DNA of 64,000 nt, taken from Natroniella sulfidigena (GTDB lineage Bacteria; Bacillota; Halanaerobiia; Halobacteroidales; Halobacteroidaceae). The stretch is taken from contig NZ_JALKBY010000001.1 of the NCBI RefSeq assembly GCF_023223645.1, positions 124,001 through 188,000 of the forward strand, in the 5' to 3' direction. Of this stretch, positions 54,870 through 63,523 are shown in pieces; position 1 is the stretch's first letter; every line of letters starts with the position of its first letter. The notes beneath the pieces are model-generated. The model made no database searches. It was not told where the DNA came from and saw only the letters and a list, made by a program, of their open reading frames with translations. A program made the translations under genes and the position numbers.

Positions 54870-54900
54870 CTCTTTCACCTCCTTGTTTATCTTGTACTTC

Positions 54901-54930
54901 TAGTTTGTTACGTCAAGCTTTAATTAATAC
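54901..54930 (-). promoter_or_regulatory. Candidate sigma-G/sigma-F promoter of the SASP array
   Basis: On the minus strand, GTATT (54926-54930), an 18-bp spacer, then CAAACTA (54901-54907), close to the sigma-G consensus GHATR-18-CATNNTA. It is 32 bp before the start codon. Confidence 0.55.
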
Positions 54931-55069
54931 TAGAAACTTTTAGGATGATTATTAAAGTTTGAGATTAATGAAATTAAAGCTAATTAAATTAAAATTTTAG
55001 AAAAAATTTTGATTTAATCTTAATTTGATTGTTTGATTGCAAAGTTTTACTACCCGCTCATAATATAAT

Positions 55070-55095
55070 GGTTTAGTTTTACTTAAACTTGACTT
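55070..55095 (+). repeat. Short heptamer remnant (ACTTAAA variant)
   Basis: TAGTTTTACTTAAACTTGAC resembles the core/right-arm junction of the element at 38240. It lies downstream of rpsT. Confidence 0.4.
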
Positions 55096-55099
55096 TAAA

Positions 55100-55141
55100 A
55101 TAAGAAAAGAGGTGTTATCTGATATCAGATAACACCTCTTT
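55100..55141 (-). terminator. Terminator of rpsT
   Basis: A 36-bp perfect palindrome (55106-55141) centred on GATATC, with a T-rich run on the minus strand after it. Confidence 0.85.
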
Positions 55142-55152
55142 ATTAATGTAAC

Positions 55153-55419
55153 TTAAGCAGTTAATTCATTAAATTTTCTATCTAACTTAGACTTTTTGCG
55201 TGCAGCAGTGTTCTTATGAAACAAACCTTTACTAGTAGATTTATCAATAGTCTTTTTAGCTTCTTTTAGCTTTTCTTCAGCCAATTCTACATTATCAGCT
55301 GCTACAGCTTCTTCAAATTCTTTAATAGCAATTTTGACTGCTTCTTTTCGCTGGCGATTAAGCTCAGTCTTCTTTTTAGTAACTCTAACTCTCTTCTTTG
55401 CAGATTCAGAAGTTGGCAT
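55153..55419 (-). CDS. rpsT: 30S ribosomal protein S20
   Basis: The protein is 88 residues: MPTSESAKKRVRVTKKKTEL at the N terminus and STSKGLFHKNTAARKKSKL near the end, typical S20. The start ATG 55419 follows AAGGAGGTGA; upstream in-frame codons lack an SD. Confidence 0.96.
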   Translation of the reverse strand: MPTSESAKKRVRVTKKKTELNRQRKEAVKIAIKEFEEAVAADNVELAEEKLKEAKKTIDKSTSKGLFHKNTAARKKSKLDRKFNELTA

Positions 55420-55483
55420 TTCGGTCACCTCCTTATTACTATGTATATTGATTGAATTATCATCTTCTTTGCTAAGCATATAA

Positions 55484-55512
55484 ATTGTATCATACAATTA
55501 TTTAAAACGCAA
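55484..55512 (-). promoter_or_regulatory. Candidate promoter of rpsT
   Basis: On the minus strand, TTGCGT (55507-55512), 17-bp spacer, and an extended -10 TGATACAAT whose hexamer is at 55484-55489. Confidence 0.6.
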
Positions 55513-55570
55513 GATCAAGATTAGAATTTAAGAATTTAATTTGAATAATTAAGTATCAATCTCTGTTAAT

Positions 55571-55599
55571 GAATAGAGAAACTAGAAATGGTTATGATA
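55571..55599 (+). promoter_or_regulatory. Candidate sporulation promoter for the holin-gpr operon
   Basis: GAATA (55571-55575), 17 bp, TATGATA (55593-55599), similar to sigma-F/G promoters. gpr of Bacillus is transcribed by these factors. Confidence 0.45.
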
Positions 55600-55627
55600 A
55601 CTATAACTGAAAAGGAGGAGATAAAAT

Positions 55628-55963
55628 ATGACAGGTTGGGTAGGAGCAATAGTAAGATTAATAGTATCTGCTTTTGTATTATTGGGAATAGGATTTTTAT
55701 TACCTGGTGTAGAGGTGATTGGGTTTACTAATGCTTTAATTGCTGCTGTTGTAATTGCACTTATAGGATATTTATTAGAAAGTGTGTTGGGGGAAGATAT
55801 CTCGCCTCAAGGTCGAGGGATAGTTGGATTTATTACAGCTGCTATTGTGATTTATGTGACTCAATATTTTGTAGTAGGTATGGCAGTGACTGTGATTGGA
55901 TCACTTTTAGCAGCATTAGTAATTGGAATTGTCGATGCTTTCGTCCCAACTCAATTACGATAA
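55628..55963 (+). CDS. Phage holin 4 family (YvlD-like) membrane protein
   Basis: This is a 111-residue protein with four hydrophobic segments. GWVGAIVRLIVSAFVLLGIGFLLPG and the later IVGFITAAIVIYVTQYFV match the holin-4/YvlD family, which is not proven to be a holin in these hosts. It sits 21 bp before gpr and has an AAAGGAGGAG site, so the two genes are probably one operon. Confidence 0.85.
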   Translation: MTGWVGAIVRLIVSAFVLLGIGFLLPGVEVIGFTNALIAAVVIALIGYLLESVLGEDISPQGRGIVGFITAAIVIYVTQYFVVGMAVTVIGSLLAALVIGIVDAFVPTQLR

Positions 55964-55984
55964 AAATTAAAGGAGGAATTAATA

Positions 55985-56965
55985 ATGGACAATTTAGCAA
56001 CATTAACAGATTTGGCAGTTGAATCTAGAAATATAGCTATAGAAAGAACAGGAGGAGAAATATCTGGAGTTACTCTCGATGAGACTGAAATTGATCATGC
56101 TAAAATTACAAGAGTTGAAGTTCTAAATGAACAAGCAGGTCAAGAAATAGGCAAGACTCCTGGTAATTATGTTACGATAGAATCTGAACATTTTCGCTCT
56201 GGTGATCGCCAAATCCATGAATATCTTAGTGGAGTAATGGCTGATGAGCTCAATAATATTATGAACTCTTTATCACTTGGTCAAAATAATGGTGGAGAAA
56301 CAATTTTGGTAATTGGTTTAGGGAATTGGAATACAACTCCAGATGCATTAGGGCCAAAGGTTTCTCATCATTTATTAGTTACTCGTCATTTATATGATGA
56401 TGCACCTCAAGATTCAAAGGAAGGGATGAGATCTGTCTGTTCATTATCTCCAGGTGTTTTAGGGTTAACAGGAATCGAAACAGCTGAAATTATTCGTGGA
56501 GTAGTTGATCGCGTTCAACCACAATTGATAATTGCAATTGATTCCTTAGCAGCTCAAGAAAGCTCTAGATTGGCATCTACAATACAAATCAGTGATACAG
56601 GAATTTATCCAGGTTCTGGATTAGGTAAACAAAGAATTGGAATTACTGAGCAAGATATGGGGGTTCCTGTAATAGCAATGGGGATGCCTACAGTGATTAA
56701 TTCGGTTAATATAGTTAATGATACTATTAATCATCTAGCAAATAATCAGAATGTTTCTGGTGAAGTACAACAGATGATCCAACAAACAGATGTTTCTGAA
56801 CAGTTGATTGGGGAGATTTTACAGCCATTTTTAGGAGATTTAATAGTTACGCCGAAAGGGATTGATAAGTTGATCGGTGATATGAGTAGAGTGATAGCAG
56901 GAGGAATTAATGTAGCTTTACATCCAGATATTAAAGCAGAAGATGTATCATTATATTTACAATAA
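55985..56965 (+). CDS. gpr: Germination protease GPR
   Basis: The protein is 326 residues. LATLTDLAVESRNIA at the start contains the propeptide region, GLGNWNTTPDALGPKVSHHLLVTRH and SLSPGVLGLTGIETAEI are family signatures, and IAIDSLAAQ and DTGIYPGSGLG follow. It is an atypical aspartic-type protease that degrades SASPs on germination. Its substrate genes are about 1.1 kb upstream on the other strand. Confidence 0.97.
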   Translation: MDNLATLTDLAVESRNIAIERTGGEISGVTLDETEIDHAKITRVEVLNEQAGQEIGKTPGNYVTIESEHFRSGDRQIHEYLSGVMADELNNIMNSLSLGQNNGGETILVIGLGNWNTTPDALGPKVSHHLLVTRHLYDDAPQDSKEGMRSVCSLSPGVLGLTGIETAEIIRGVVDRVQPQLIIAIDSLAAQESSRLASTIQISDTGIYPGSGLGKQRIGITEQDMGVPVIAMGMPTVINSVNIVNDTINHLANNQNVSGEVQQMIQQTDVSEQLIGEILQPFLGDLIVTPKGIDKLIGDMSRVIAGGINVALHPDIKAEDVSLYLQ

Positions 56966-56978
56966 AATTTCTATTTGG

Positions 56979-57018
56979 AAATAACTCTAATCTCAGCTGA
57001 GATTAGAGTTATTTTTTT
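56979..57018 (+). terminator. Rho-independent terminator after gpr
   Basis: A perfect 16-bp stem AAATAACTCTAATCTC with AGCT loop and a T-run. Confidence 0.93.
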
Positions 57019-57174
57019 GTAATAAGCTTTTTAAACCTTCACTAGTAATTATTCAATACTAAATGCTTTATTTGAGGTTATAAATTTGTCCTGTAGTACA
57101 TAAATTTTTATAGATGTCCAATTATCAAGTTGGATGCTTATTTAGTGTTGACTTAAAAATAGGAAGTGGTACTT

Positions 57175-58350
57175 ATGTTCAGGAATCGTTCTAATTTTCT
57201 AATCAGTTTGCTGGTTATCTATGCGATTTTATTATTAATATTTGCTACATTAATAGTTAATAAGTATAATTTTTCAATTAAGAGACTACCATTAGGAGAA
57301 TTTTTAAAAGAGAGTACCTTGGTATCTTATCTGATTGAGTTAGTATATTTAGATGATCTTGATTCAAAACTTGTTTTAAAGAAAGGTTTTCCAGTTGTTA
57401 GGGTTAGTTCAGATTTGGCTTTAGAAGAAGAGGTAACATCTAATCTAGATCTTGCTTTTAATTTTGTGGTTGGCTTGCCAGCATCTTTTTTTAGTAGCCA
57501 AGAGGGCCAAGAAGAAATAAGAAGGGCTAGTTCATCCAATTTAGAAGGAAAAGTTGAGGAAGAAGAGAAGTTAGAGGCAGAAAGCAGTCATCAAGATGAG
57601 CGAGTTGAAATAAAGCTCTCTCAACGAGATTCAACAGTTGAAGATGATGAGCTAGAAGCACAAAATTTGTTAGAATATTTAAAGGAGCTAGAAGATGAAA
57701 GAGAAGAAGATATTACTTTTGACCAAGAGCAAGAATTTACTACTCCAGCTGTAGGAATTTATCATACTCATACAGCAGAAAATTATGAAGATCCCGCCAA
57801 TGATTTTCGAGCTCAACCAGGTGAAAAGGGAGATGTAGTAGCAGTAGGGAAGAGTTTAACTGAAAGATTAGAGAATAAATATGGTATTCCAGTTGTTCAT
57901 TCGACCGAAGTTCATGATCGAACTTATGCTAGATCATATATCAGAGCCTTAGAAACAGGAGAGGAGATGGTAGAGAATAATTCTGAATTAAAGATGTTAT
58001 TTGATATTCATCGTGATGCTATTCCTAATGCTAGTAAAGATTTAACAACAACTACAATTGATGGAGAGGAAGTAGCTAAGATTATGATTGTTGTCACCAA
58101 TGATAATTATGGTCTTTCTCATCCTGAGTGGCAAAAAAATTTCGATTTTGCTAAACGGTTGGCCCAGCAGATGGAAAAGAAGTACCCTGGTTTATTGCGG
58201 GAAGTTAAATTGATTGATAATCGTAGATATAATCAACATCTCCATCCACATGCTTTATTATTGGAGGTAGGGGGAACCGAAAATACCCTTGAGGAAGCGA
58301 AAAGGTCAATGGATCTATTTGCAGATGTAATTGCTAGCATGATTGAATAA
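57175..58350 (+). CDS. spoIIP: Stage II sporulation protein P
   Basis: The protein is 391 residues. N-terminal membrane anchor (about 8-30), low-complexity acidic linker (about 110-185), then the SpoIIP amidase/endopeptidase domain: VGIYHTHTAENY (His metal ligands), FDIHRDAIPN and LLLEVGGTENTLEEAKRS. It degrades septal peptidoglycan for engulfment. In many Firmicutes gpr-spoIIP-lepA-hemW-hrcA are contiguous, as here. Start ATG 57175 after AGGAAG. Confidence 0.96.
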   Translation: MFRNRSNFLISLLVIYAILLLIFATLIVNKYNFSIKRLPLGEFLKESTLVSYLIELVYLDDLDSKLVLKKGFPVVRVSSDLALEEEVTSNLDLAFNFVVGLPASFFSSQEGQEEIRRASSSNLEGKVEEEEKLEAESSHQDERVEIKLSQRDSTVEDDELEAQNLLEYLKELEDEREEDITFDQEQEFTTPAVGIYHTHTAENYEDPANDFRAQPGEKGDVVAVGKSLTERLENKYGIPVVHSTEVHDRTYARSYIRALETGEEMVENNSELKMLFDIHRDAIPNASKDLTTTTIDGEEVAKIMIVVTNDNYGLSHPEWQKNFDFAKRLAQQMEKKYPGLLREVKLIDNRRYNQHLHPHALLLEVGGTENTLEEAKRSMDLFADVIASMIE

Positions 58351-58375
58351 GGGATTTAGAACAAAATTTACTATC

Positions 58376-58404
58376 TTGATTAATAATAAGTGGAGTGTTA
58401 TAAT
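58376..58404 (+). promoter_or_regulatory. Promoter upstream of lepA
   Basis: TTGATT (58376-58381), 17 bp, and an extended -10 TGTTATAAT ending at 58404. Confidence 0.65.
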
Positions 58405-58469
58405 TATATAATGAATTATATAAATTGAATTAATGATTTTTCAATATAATAAACCTAAATTCTTTTATA

Positions 58470-58522
58470 TTTGAAAGGGTTAGGTGAAAAAGTTAAATTC
58501 AACTTATATAGATAATAAGGAG
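58470..58522 (+). repeat. lepA leader segment shared with the dnaK leader
   Basis: TTTGAAAGGGTTAGGTGA, then AAGTTAAATTCAACTT, then ATATAGATAATAAGGAGG. Nearly the same sequence is at 63447-63519. Confidence 0.8.
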
Positions 58523-58529
58523 GGGCAGG

Positions 58530-60332
58530 ATGGGTAAAGTTAACCAAGAAAATATCAGAAATTTTTCGATTATTGCACATATTGATCATGGAAAATCTAC
58601 TTTAGCAGATAGATTGTTGGAGTTTACAGGAACTATATCGGAACGGGAGATGGAAGAGCAATTATTGGATACGATGGACTTAGAAAGGGAACGAGGAATT
58701 ACTATCAAGGCACAAGCTGTGAGGATGGCTTATCAAGCTGATGATGGGGAGGATTACATCTTAAATTTGATAGATACTCCTGGACATGTTGACTTTTCTT
58801 ATGAAGTATCTAGAAGTTTAGCTGCTTGTGAAGGAGCTTTATTGGTCATAGATGCTGCTCAAGGAATTGAGGCACAGACTTTAGCTAATATTTATATGGC
58901 ATTAGAGAATGATTTGGAATTAATTCCTGTCATTAATAAAATTGATCTGCCTAATGCTAATCCAGATAAGGTTAAAGAAGAGTTGATTGATATTGGGATC
59001 GATCCTGATGAAGCAATTTTGACCAGTGCTATTGAGGGCATCGGGATTAAGGATGTGTTAGAAGCAGTTGTTGAGCGGATACCTCTACCTTCTGGAGAAG
59101 AGGACAAGCCATTAAAAGCATTGATCTTTGATTCTTTATATGATCCTTACCGAGGAGTGATCTCTTATTATAGAGTAGTTGATGGAGCAATTAAGCCGGG
59201 GATGGAGATTAAGATGATGGCTACTGATACAGTCTTTGAGGTTGGTGAGGTAGGTACTTTTAGTCCTAAAATGAAGAAGGCAGAGCAATTATCAGCAGGA
59301 GAGGTAGGATATGTAGCAGCTAGTATTAAAGATGTCAAGAATGCTCAAGTTGGAGATACTATTACTGATGCTAATAACCCTACTGCAGAGCCTTTACCAG
59401 GTTATCAGCCTGCTAAGCCGATGGTCTTTTGTGGTTTGTACCCAGTAGATGGTAAAGATTATGATCTGCTACGGGATGCTTTAGAAAAATTACAACTTAA
59501 TGACGCCTCTTTGACTTTTGAAGCAGAGACTTCTGAGGCTTTAGGGTTTGGTTATCGAACTGGATTTTTAGGGTTATTACATATGGAGATTATCCAAGAA
59601 CGATTAGAACGGGAATATGATCTAGATTTAGTGACTACTGCTCCTAGTGTAATTTATAAGGTGCATCACGAGAATGGAGAAGTTTTAATGGTTGAGAATC
59701 CAGCTAATATGCCTGACAAGCATCAAATTGAAAAGATTGAGGAACCGATTGTGGAAGCTCAAATCTTATTGCCAGAAGAATATGTTGGATCAGCAATGGA
59801 GTTGGCTCAGGATAAGAGAGGCCAATTTAAGAATATGGAATATTTAGATCAGGTTAGAGTAAAATTAACTTATGATCTGCCGTTAAGTGAAATTGTGCTT
59901 GATTTCTTTGATAAATTAAAGTCTAATACTCGAGGTTATGCTACCTTTGACTATGAATTCAAGGGTTATCAAGAAGCAGACTTAGTTAAATTAAATATCT
60001 TAGTCAATAAAGAGTCCGTTGATGCTCTATCTTGTATAGTTCATCGGGAATTTGCTTATGAAATTGGGCGTGAGTTGACTAAGAAGTTGAAGGAGAATAT
60101 TCCTGAACAGATGTTTAAGGTTCCAGTTCAGGCTGCTATTGGAAATGATATTATTGCTCGCCAGACAATCAGGGCCAAGCGTAAGGACGTACTCCAAAAA
60201 TGTTATGGAGGAGATGTTTCTCGAAAGAAGAAGTTACTTAAAAAGCAAAAAGAGGGTAAAAAGAGGATGAAACAGGTTGGTAGTGTTGATATTCCACAAG
60301 AGGCATTTATGTCAGTACTTGAGATAGATTAA
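58530..60332 (+). CDS. lepA: Elongation factor 4 (LepA)
   Basis: The protein is 600 residues. G domain: [18 protein letters not shown] (G1), [14 protein letters not shown] (G2), DTPGHVDF (G3), NKIDLP (G4). The LepA-specific C-terminal domain ends [19 protein letters not shown]. It is a ribosomal GTPase that may act in back-translocation or assembly. AAGGAGGGG precedes the ATG. Confidence 0.98.
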   Translation: MGKVNQENIRNFSIIAHIDHGKSTLADRLLEFTGTISEREMEEQLLDTMDLERERGITIKAQAVRMAYQADDGEDYILNLIDTPGHVDFSYEVSRSLAACEGALLVIDAAQGIEAQTLANIYMALENDLELIPVINKIDLPNANPDKVKEELIDIGIDPDEAILTSAIEGIGIKDVLEAVVERIPLPSGEEDKPLKALIFDSLYDPYRGVISYYRVVDGAIKPGMEIKMMATDTVFEVGEVGTFSPKMKKAEQLSAGEVGYVAASIKDVKNAQVGDTITDANNPTAEPLPGYQPAKPMVFCGLYPVDGKDYDLLRDALEKLQLNDASLTFEAETSEALGFGYRTGFLGLLHMEIIQERLEREYDLDLVTTAPSVIYKVHHENGEVLMVENPANMPDKHQIEKIEEPIVEAQILLPEEYVGSAMELAQDKRGQFKNMEYLDQVRVKLTYDLPLSEIVLDFFDKLKSNTRGYATFDYEFKGYQEADLVKLNILVNKESVDALSCIVHREFAYEIGRELTKKLKENIPEQMFKVPVQAAIGNDIIARQTIRAKRKDVLQKCYGGDVSRKKKLLKKQKEGKKRMKQVGSVDIPQEAFMSVLEID

Positions 60333-60344
60333 GGGGTTTATGTA

Positions 60345-61481
60345 ATGAATAAATTTGGTCTGTATATTCATATACCTTTTTGTAGTTCTAAATGTTATTA
60401 TTGTGACTTTAATTCAGTTGAATTTAAAGAGAGTTTATTGGCAAGCTTCTTACAAGCTTTAGAGCAAGAAATAAAATTAATAGCTGCTAAATATACTCCT
60501 GTCATCAGGAGTATATTTATTGGTGGTGGGACGCCTAGTATGTTATCTGGGCAGCAGTTAGTTACACTCTTAAAGCAATGTCAAGAAGAATTTGACTGTC
60601 AGGCTGGAATTGAGATTACCGTTGAGGCCAATCCTGAAACTGTAACTGCTCAAAAACTAAAATTATTGAAAGAAGCAGGTGTCAATAGGTTGAGCTTTGG
60701 GGTGCAGTCTTTTGATGACCAGTTATTGCAAAAATTAGGTAGAAGGCATACGTCTCAAGAAGCAATTAGAGCCTTTAAGTTAGCAAGGGAGTTAGGATTT
60801 TCTAATCTTAATTTTGACTTAATGTTTGCTCTGCCTGGTCAATCCTTAAGAGATTGGGAAAAGACTTTAATTCAAGCTTGCCAGCTTGGCCCTGATCATT
60901 TAGCTACTTATAATTTGAAGATTGAAGAAGGGACAATTTTTGCTCAACAATTACAGCAAGGGAAGATAGATTATTGTGAGGAAGAATTGGATTTAGCGAT
61001 GTATCAAAAGACAGTACAATTATTAGCTAACGAAGGATACCAACAGTATGAGATCTCTAATTTTGCCCGGCCAGGAGCAGAATCTATTCATAATCAGATT
61101 TATTGGAAGAATGAACCTTATTTAGCATTAGGGCCAGGAGCACATTTTTGTGATGCACAGGGGCGTGGTTATAATCTAGCAGATATTGATCAATATTGCC
61201 AACAGCTTGCTCAGGGTCAATTGTCGTGGGCTGATTATCAAAGGTTAAGTCAAGCAGAAAAGATAGAAGAGAGTATGATTTTAGGATTGAGGTTAAAAGA
61301 AGGAATATTATTAGATCAGTTTGAAAAGAAATATCAAACTTCTATCTTTGATTTATATCAAGATGAACTTGATGATTTATTGGGCCAACAGCTAATTGAA
61401 ATTAAAGCGGATAGAATGAAATTGACCGAGCAAGGATTCTTGCTAGCTAATCAGGTACTAGCCAATTTTATCTTGACATAA
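60345..61481 (+). CDS. hemW: HemW-type radical SAM protein (heme chaperone family)
   Basis: The protein is 378 residues. YIHIPFCSSKCYYCDFNSV is the CxxxCxxC radical SAM motif with the extra Cys-x-Phe. FIGGGTPSML and RLSFGVQSFDDQLLQKLGRRH follow. HemW inserts heme in respiratory hosts; no heme genes (hemE/G/H) are seen here, so its function in this organism is open. It is 12 bp after lepA. Confidence 0.93.
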   Translation: MNKFGLYIHIPFCSSKCYYCDFNSVEFKESLLASFLQALEQEIKLIAAKYTPVIRSIFIGGGTPSMLSGQQLVTLLKQCQEEFDCQAGIEITVEANPETVTAQKLKLLKEAGVNRLSFGVQSFDDQLLQKLGRRHTSQEAIRAFKLARELGFSNLNFDLMFALPGQSLRDWEKTLIQACQLGPDHLATYNLKIEEGTIFAQQLQQGKIDYCEEELDLAMYQKTVQLLANEGYQQYEISNFARPGAESIHNQIYWKNEPYLALGPGAHFCDAQGRGYNLADIDQYCQQLAQGQLSWADYQRLSQAEKIEESMILGLRLKEGILLDQFEKKYQTSIFDLYQDELDDLLGQQLIEIKADRMKLTEQGFLLANQVLANFILT

Positions 61482-61563
61482 TTATAGGGTTTATCTATAG
61501 GAGTATACTACTGTTTTTAAGAGCAAAAGCTAGCTAATTTAAAATAATTAAAAATTACTCTGT

Positions 61564-61592
61564 TTGACAAATGATCAAGCAAATGATATTTT
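61564..61592 (+). promoter_or_regulatory. Sigma-A promoter of the hrcA operon
   Basis: TTGACA (61564-61569), 17 bp, TATTTT (61587-61592). Confidence 0.7.
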
Positions 61593-61607
61593 AATTATAA
61601 CATACTA

Positions 61608-61634
61608 TTAGCACTCGAAGCTAACGAGTGCTAA
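61608..61634 (+). promoter_or_regulatory. CIRCE operator
   Basis: Perfect TTAGCACTC - 9 bp - GAGTGCTAA. HrcA should bind here and repress the hrcA-grpE-dnaK transcript until heat shock. Confidence 0.98.
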
Positions 61635-61653
61635 CACAAAAGGGGTGATGGTT

Positions 61654-62691
61654 GTGCTGGAGATGACAGAGAGGAAAAAGAAGATTTTGAAGGTCATCAT
61701 TGATGAATATGTGACTACAGCTGAGCCAGTAGGTTCTCGAACGTTGGCCCGGAAGTATGACTTTGGAGTCAGTTCGGCAACAATCAGAAATGAAATGGCT
61801 GATTTAGAAGAAGCAGGTTATTTAGAACAGCCCCATCGCTCTGCTGGGAGAGTACCATCTGATAAAGGGTATAGATTTTATGTTGATAGTTTAATGAATT
61901 TGAAGAAGATTTCTAAGCAGAAAATGAAATTAATTGAGAAGAAATACTCATCTAAAAAAGATGGGATCCAAGAATTGATTCAGCATACATCACAGATGTT
62001 GTCTGATTTAACAGAGTATACTTCATTAGTGTTAAGTCCTCAGATTAAAAAGAGTATCTTTCGTCATTTACAATTAATTCCGATTGCAAGTAAGAAAATT
62101 TTAATAGTATTGGTTACAGATACAGGATTGATTAGAAATAAGGTGATAGATATTCCTGTAGCTATTGCTCCAGAAGAGTTAGAGAAGATATCACGTTTTT
62201 TAAATGAAAGGCTGTATGGTTTAGCACTACATCAAATTAATGATCAACTGTTAGAGGAAATTAATAAACAGCTTGTCAGTAGATTTGATTTGGCTGAAAG
62301 ATTGAAATTACTGAATAAGGAGATCTTTGAGAATAATTTTTCTACATCTGGGAAAATATATTTAGGAGGAACTGCTTATATATTAGATCAGCCCGAATTT
62401 AGTGATATTAAAAAGTTAAGGACTGTATTAGAAATTTTGGAGCAGAAAAAGTTATTACGTGATGTATTAGCGAACTATGAAGAAAATTCAGAGCTTAAAA
62501 TACTGATAGGAAGTGAAAATAATTTTGAGGAGATCAAAGATTGTAGTATGGTGATAGCTACCTATCATTTAAATAATAGGCCAATTGGAAAGATAGGAGT
62601 ATTAGGGCCAACAAGGATGGAATATCCTAAAGTAGTAGGTTCTGTTAAGTATGTGGCTGAAATTTTGAGTAATATCTTAACAAATCAATAA
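61654..62691 (+). CDS. hrcA: Heat-inducible transcription repressor HrcA
   Basis: The protein is 345 residues. N-terminal winged helix: TERKKKILKVIIDEYVTT, EPVGSRTLARKYDFGVSSATIRNEMADLEEAGYLEQPH. RVPSDKGYRFYVD follows, and IGVLGPTRMEYPKVV near the C terminus. It controls its own operon through the CIRCE just upstream. GTG 61654 is chosen from AAAGGGGTGA; ATG 61663 is possible. Confidence 0.96.
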   Translation: MLEMTERKKKILKVIIDEYVTTAEPVGSRTLARKYDFGVSSATIRNEMADLEEAGYLEQPHRSAGRVPSDKGYRFYVDSLMNLKKISKQKMKLIEKKYSSKKDGIQELIQHTSQMLSDLTEYTSLVLSPQIKKSIFRHLQLIPIASKKILIVLVTDTGLIRNKVIDIPVAIAPEELEKISRFLNERLYGLALHQINDQLLEEINKQLVSRFDLAERLKLLNKEIFENNFSTSGKIYLGGTAYILDQPEFSDIKKLRTVLEILEQKKLLRDVLANYEENSELKILIGSENNFEEIKDCSMVIATYHLNNRPIGKIGVLGPTRMEYPKVVGSVKYVAEILSNILTNQ

Positions 62692-62711
62692 TGAGGAAGT
62701 AGGTGATAGTG

Positions 62712-63311
62712 ATGGAGGAGAAAGAAAAGAAAGAAGAGCTTCAACAAGAGCAGGTTGAAGAAGTTGAAGAGGATGAAGTAGAAGCTGAGGATACAACTGA
62801 TGAAAATGAAGTAGATTCTGAAGAGGGGATCAAGAAGTTAGAAGGAGAAATTAAAGGGTTAGAAGAAGAGCTGGCCTCTGCAAAAGAGGAAAAAGAGAAA
62901 TATTTACAACGAGTAAAGAGGTTAAAAGCTGATTTTTCTAATTATAAAAAGAGGATGACTAAGGAAAAAGAGAAGATAGTCAGCAATGCTAACCAAGAGC
63001 TTCTCTTAGATTTATTACCTGTAATTGATAATTTTGAGCGTGCTTTAGCAAGCTCTAAGAATAGTGATGATTCTTCTGATGTCTTGCAGGGAGTAGAGAT
63101 GATCTATAAGCAACTGTTCAAAGTATTAACTACTAATGGGGTTGAAGAGATTGAAGCTGTGGGAGAAGAATTTGATCCTAATTATCATGAAGCAGTAGGT
63201 AAGGTAGAGAGTGAAGAATATGATTCAGGAATAGTTGCAGAAGAGATGCAGAAAGGGTATTTATTTAATGGTGTGTTACTTAGACCAGCAATGGTTAGAG
63301 TAGCACAATAA
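62712..63311 (+). CDS. grpE: Nucleotide exchange factor GrpE
   Basis: The protein is 199 residues. A very acidic N-terminal tail (about 1-50) and a long coiled coil (about 45-95) are followed by the GrpE core with LLPVIDNFERAL, GVEMIYKQL, FDPNYHEAV and KGYLFNGVLLRPAMVRVAQ. It releases ADP from DnaK. The 3' end (63293-63321) is repeated about 110 bp further on. Confidence 0.97.
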   Translation: MEEKEKKEELQQEQVEEVEEDEVEAEDTTDENEVDSEEGIKKLEGEIKGLEEELASAKEEKEKYLQRVKRLKADFSNYKKRMTKEKEKIVSNANQELLLDLLPVIDNFERALASSKNSDDSSDVLQGVEMIYKQLFKVLTTNGVEEIEAVGEEFDPNYHEAVGKVESEEYDSGIVAEEMQKGYLFNGVLLRPAMVRVAQ

Positions 63312-63402
63312 AGAGAAAGTAATGCAATTGCTTGGTCTAGGAATATTAATAATAGCAATCAAATTACAACCAATACAACTAGGGTGTTTTTTATCCTAGG
63401 TG

Positions 63403-63430
63403 GGTTAGAGTAGCAGAATAAAGAGAAGTA
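63403..63430 (+). repeat. Duplicate of the grpE 3' end
   Basis: GGTTAGAGTAGCAGAATAA then AGAGAAGTA, almost identical to 63293-63321, which encodes the last residues and stop of GrpE. Confidence 0.85.
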
Positions 63431-63446
63431 CATAAATCATTTTAAA

Positions 63447-63519
63447 TCTGAAAGTGTTAGGTGAGAAAGTTAAAATTAACTTATATAGATATAATATATA
63501 AATGTTAGTAATAAGGAGG
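63447..63519 (+). repeat. dnaK leader segment shared with the lepA leader
   Basis: TCTGAAAGTGTTAGGTGA, AAGTTAAAATTAACTT, ATATAGATATAATATATA and AATAAGGAGG; about 20 nt longer than the lepA copy near its end. Both keep an AAGTT...AACTT palindrome. Confidence 0.8.
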
Positions 63520-63523
63520 ATGA

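Larger units (their letters stand above)
53645..54880 (-). repeat. 326-bp tandem repeat array carrying four SASP genes
   Basis: The starts of the last three genes are spaced 326 bp apart (54217, 54543 and 54869), and gene plus spacer repeat with only a few differences. Copy 1 shares the body and part of the spacer. Confidence 0.92.

Noticed and set aside
53645-54880. Possible CRISPR-like array because of regular spacing
   Set aside because: The repeat unit is 326 bp and contains a whole spore protein gene; there are no short repeats with unique spacers and no cas genes.
55628-55963. Prophage remnant signalled by a holin-like gene
   Set aside because: No other phage gene is near; the YvlD-like family is common in Firmicutes chromosomes and here precedes gpr.
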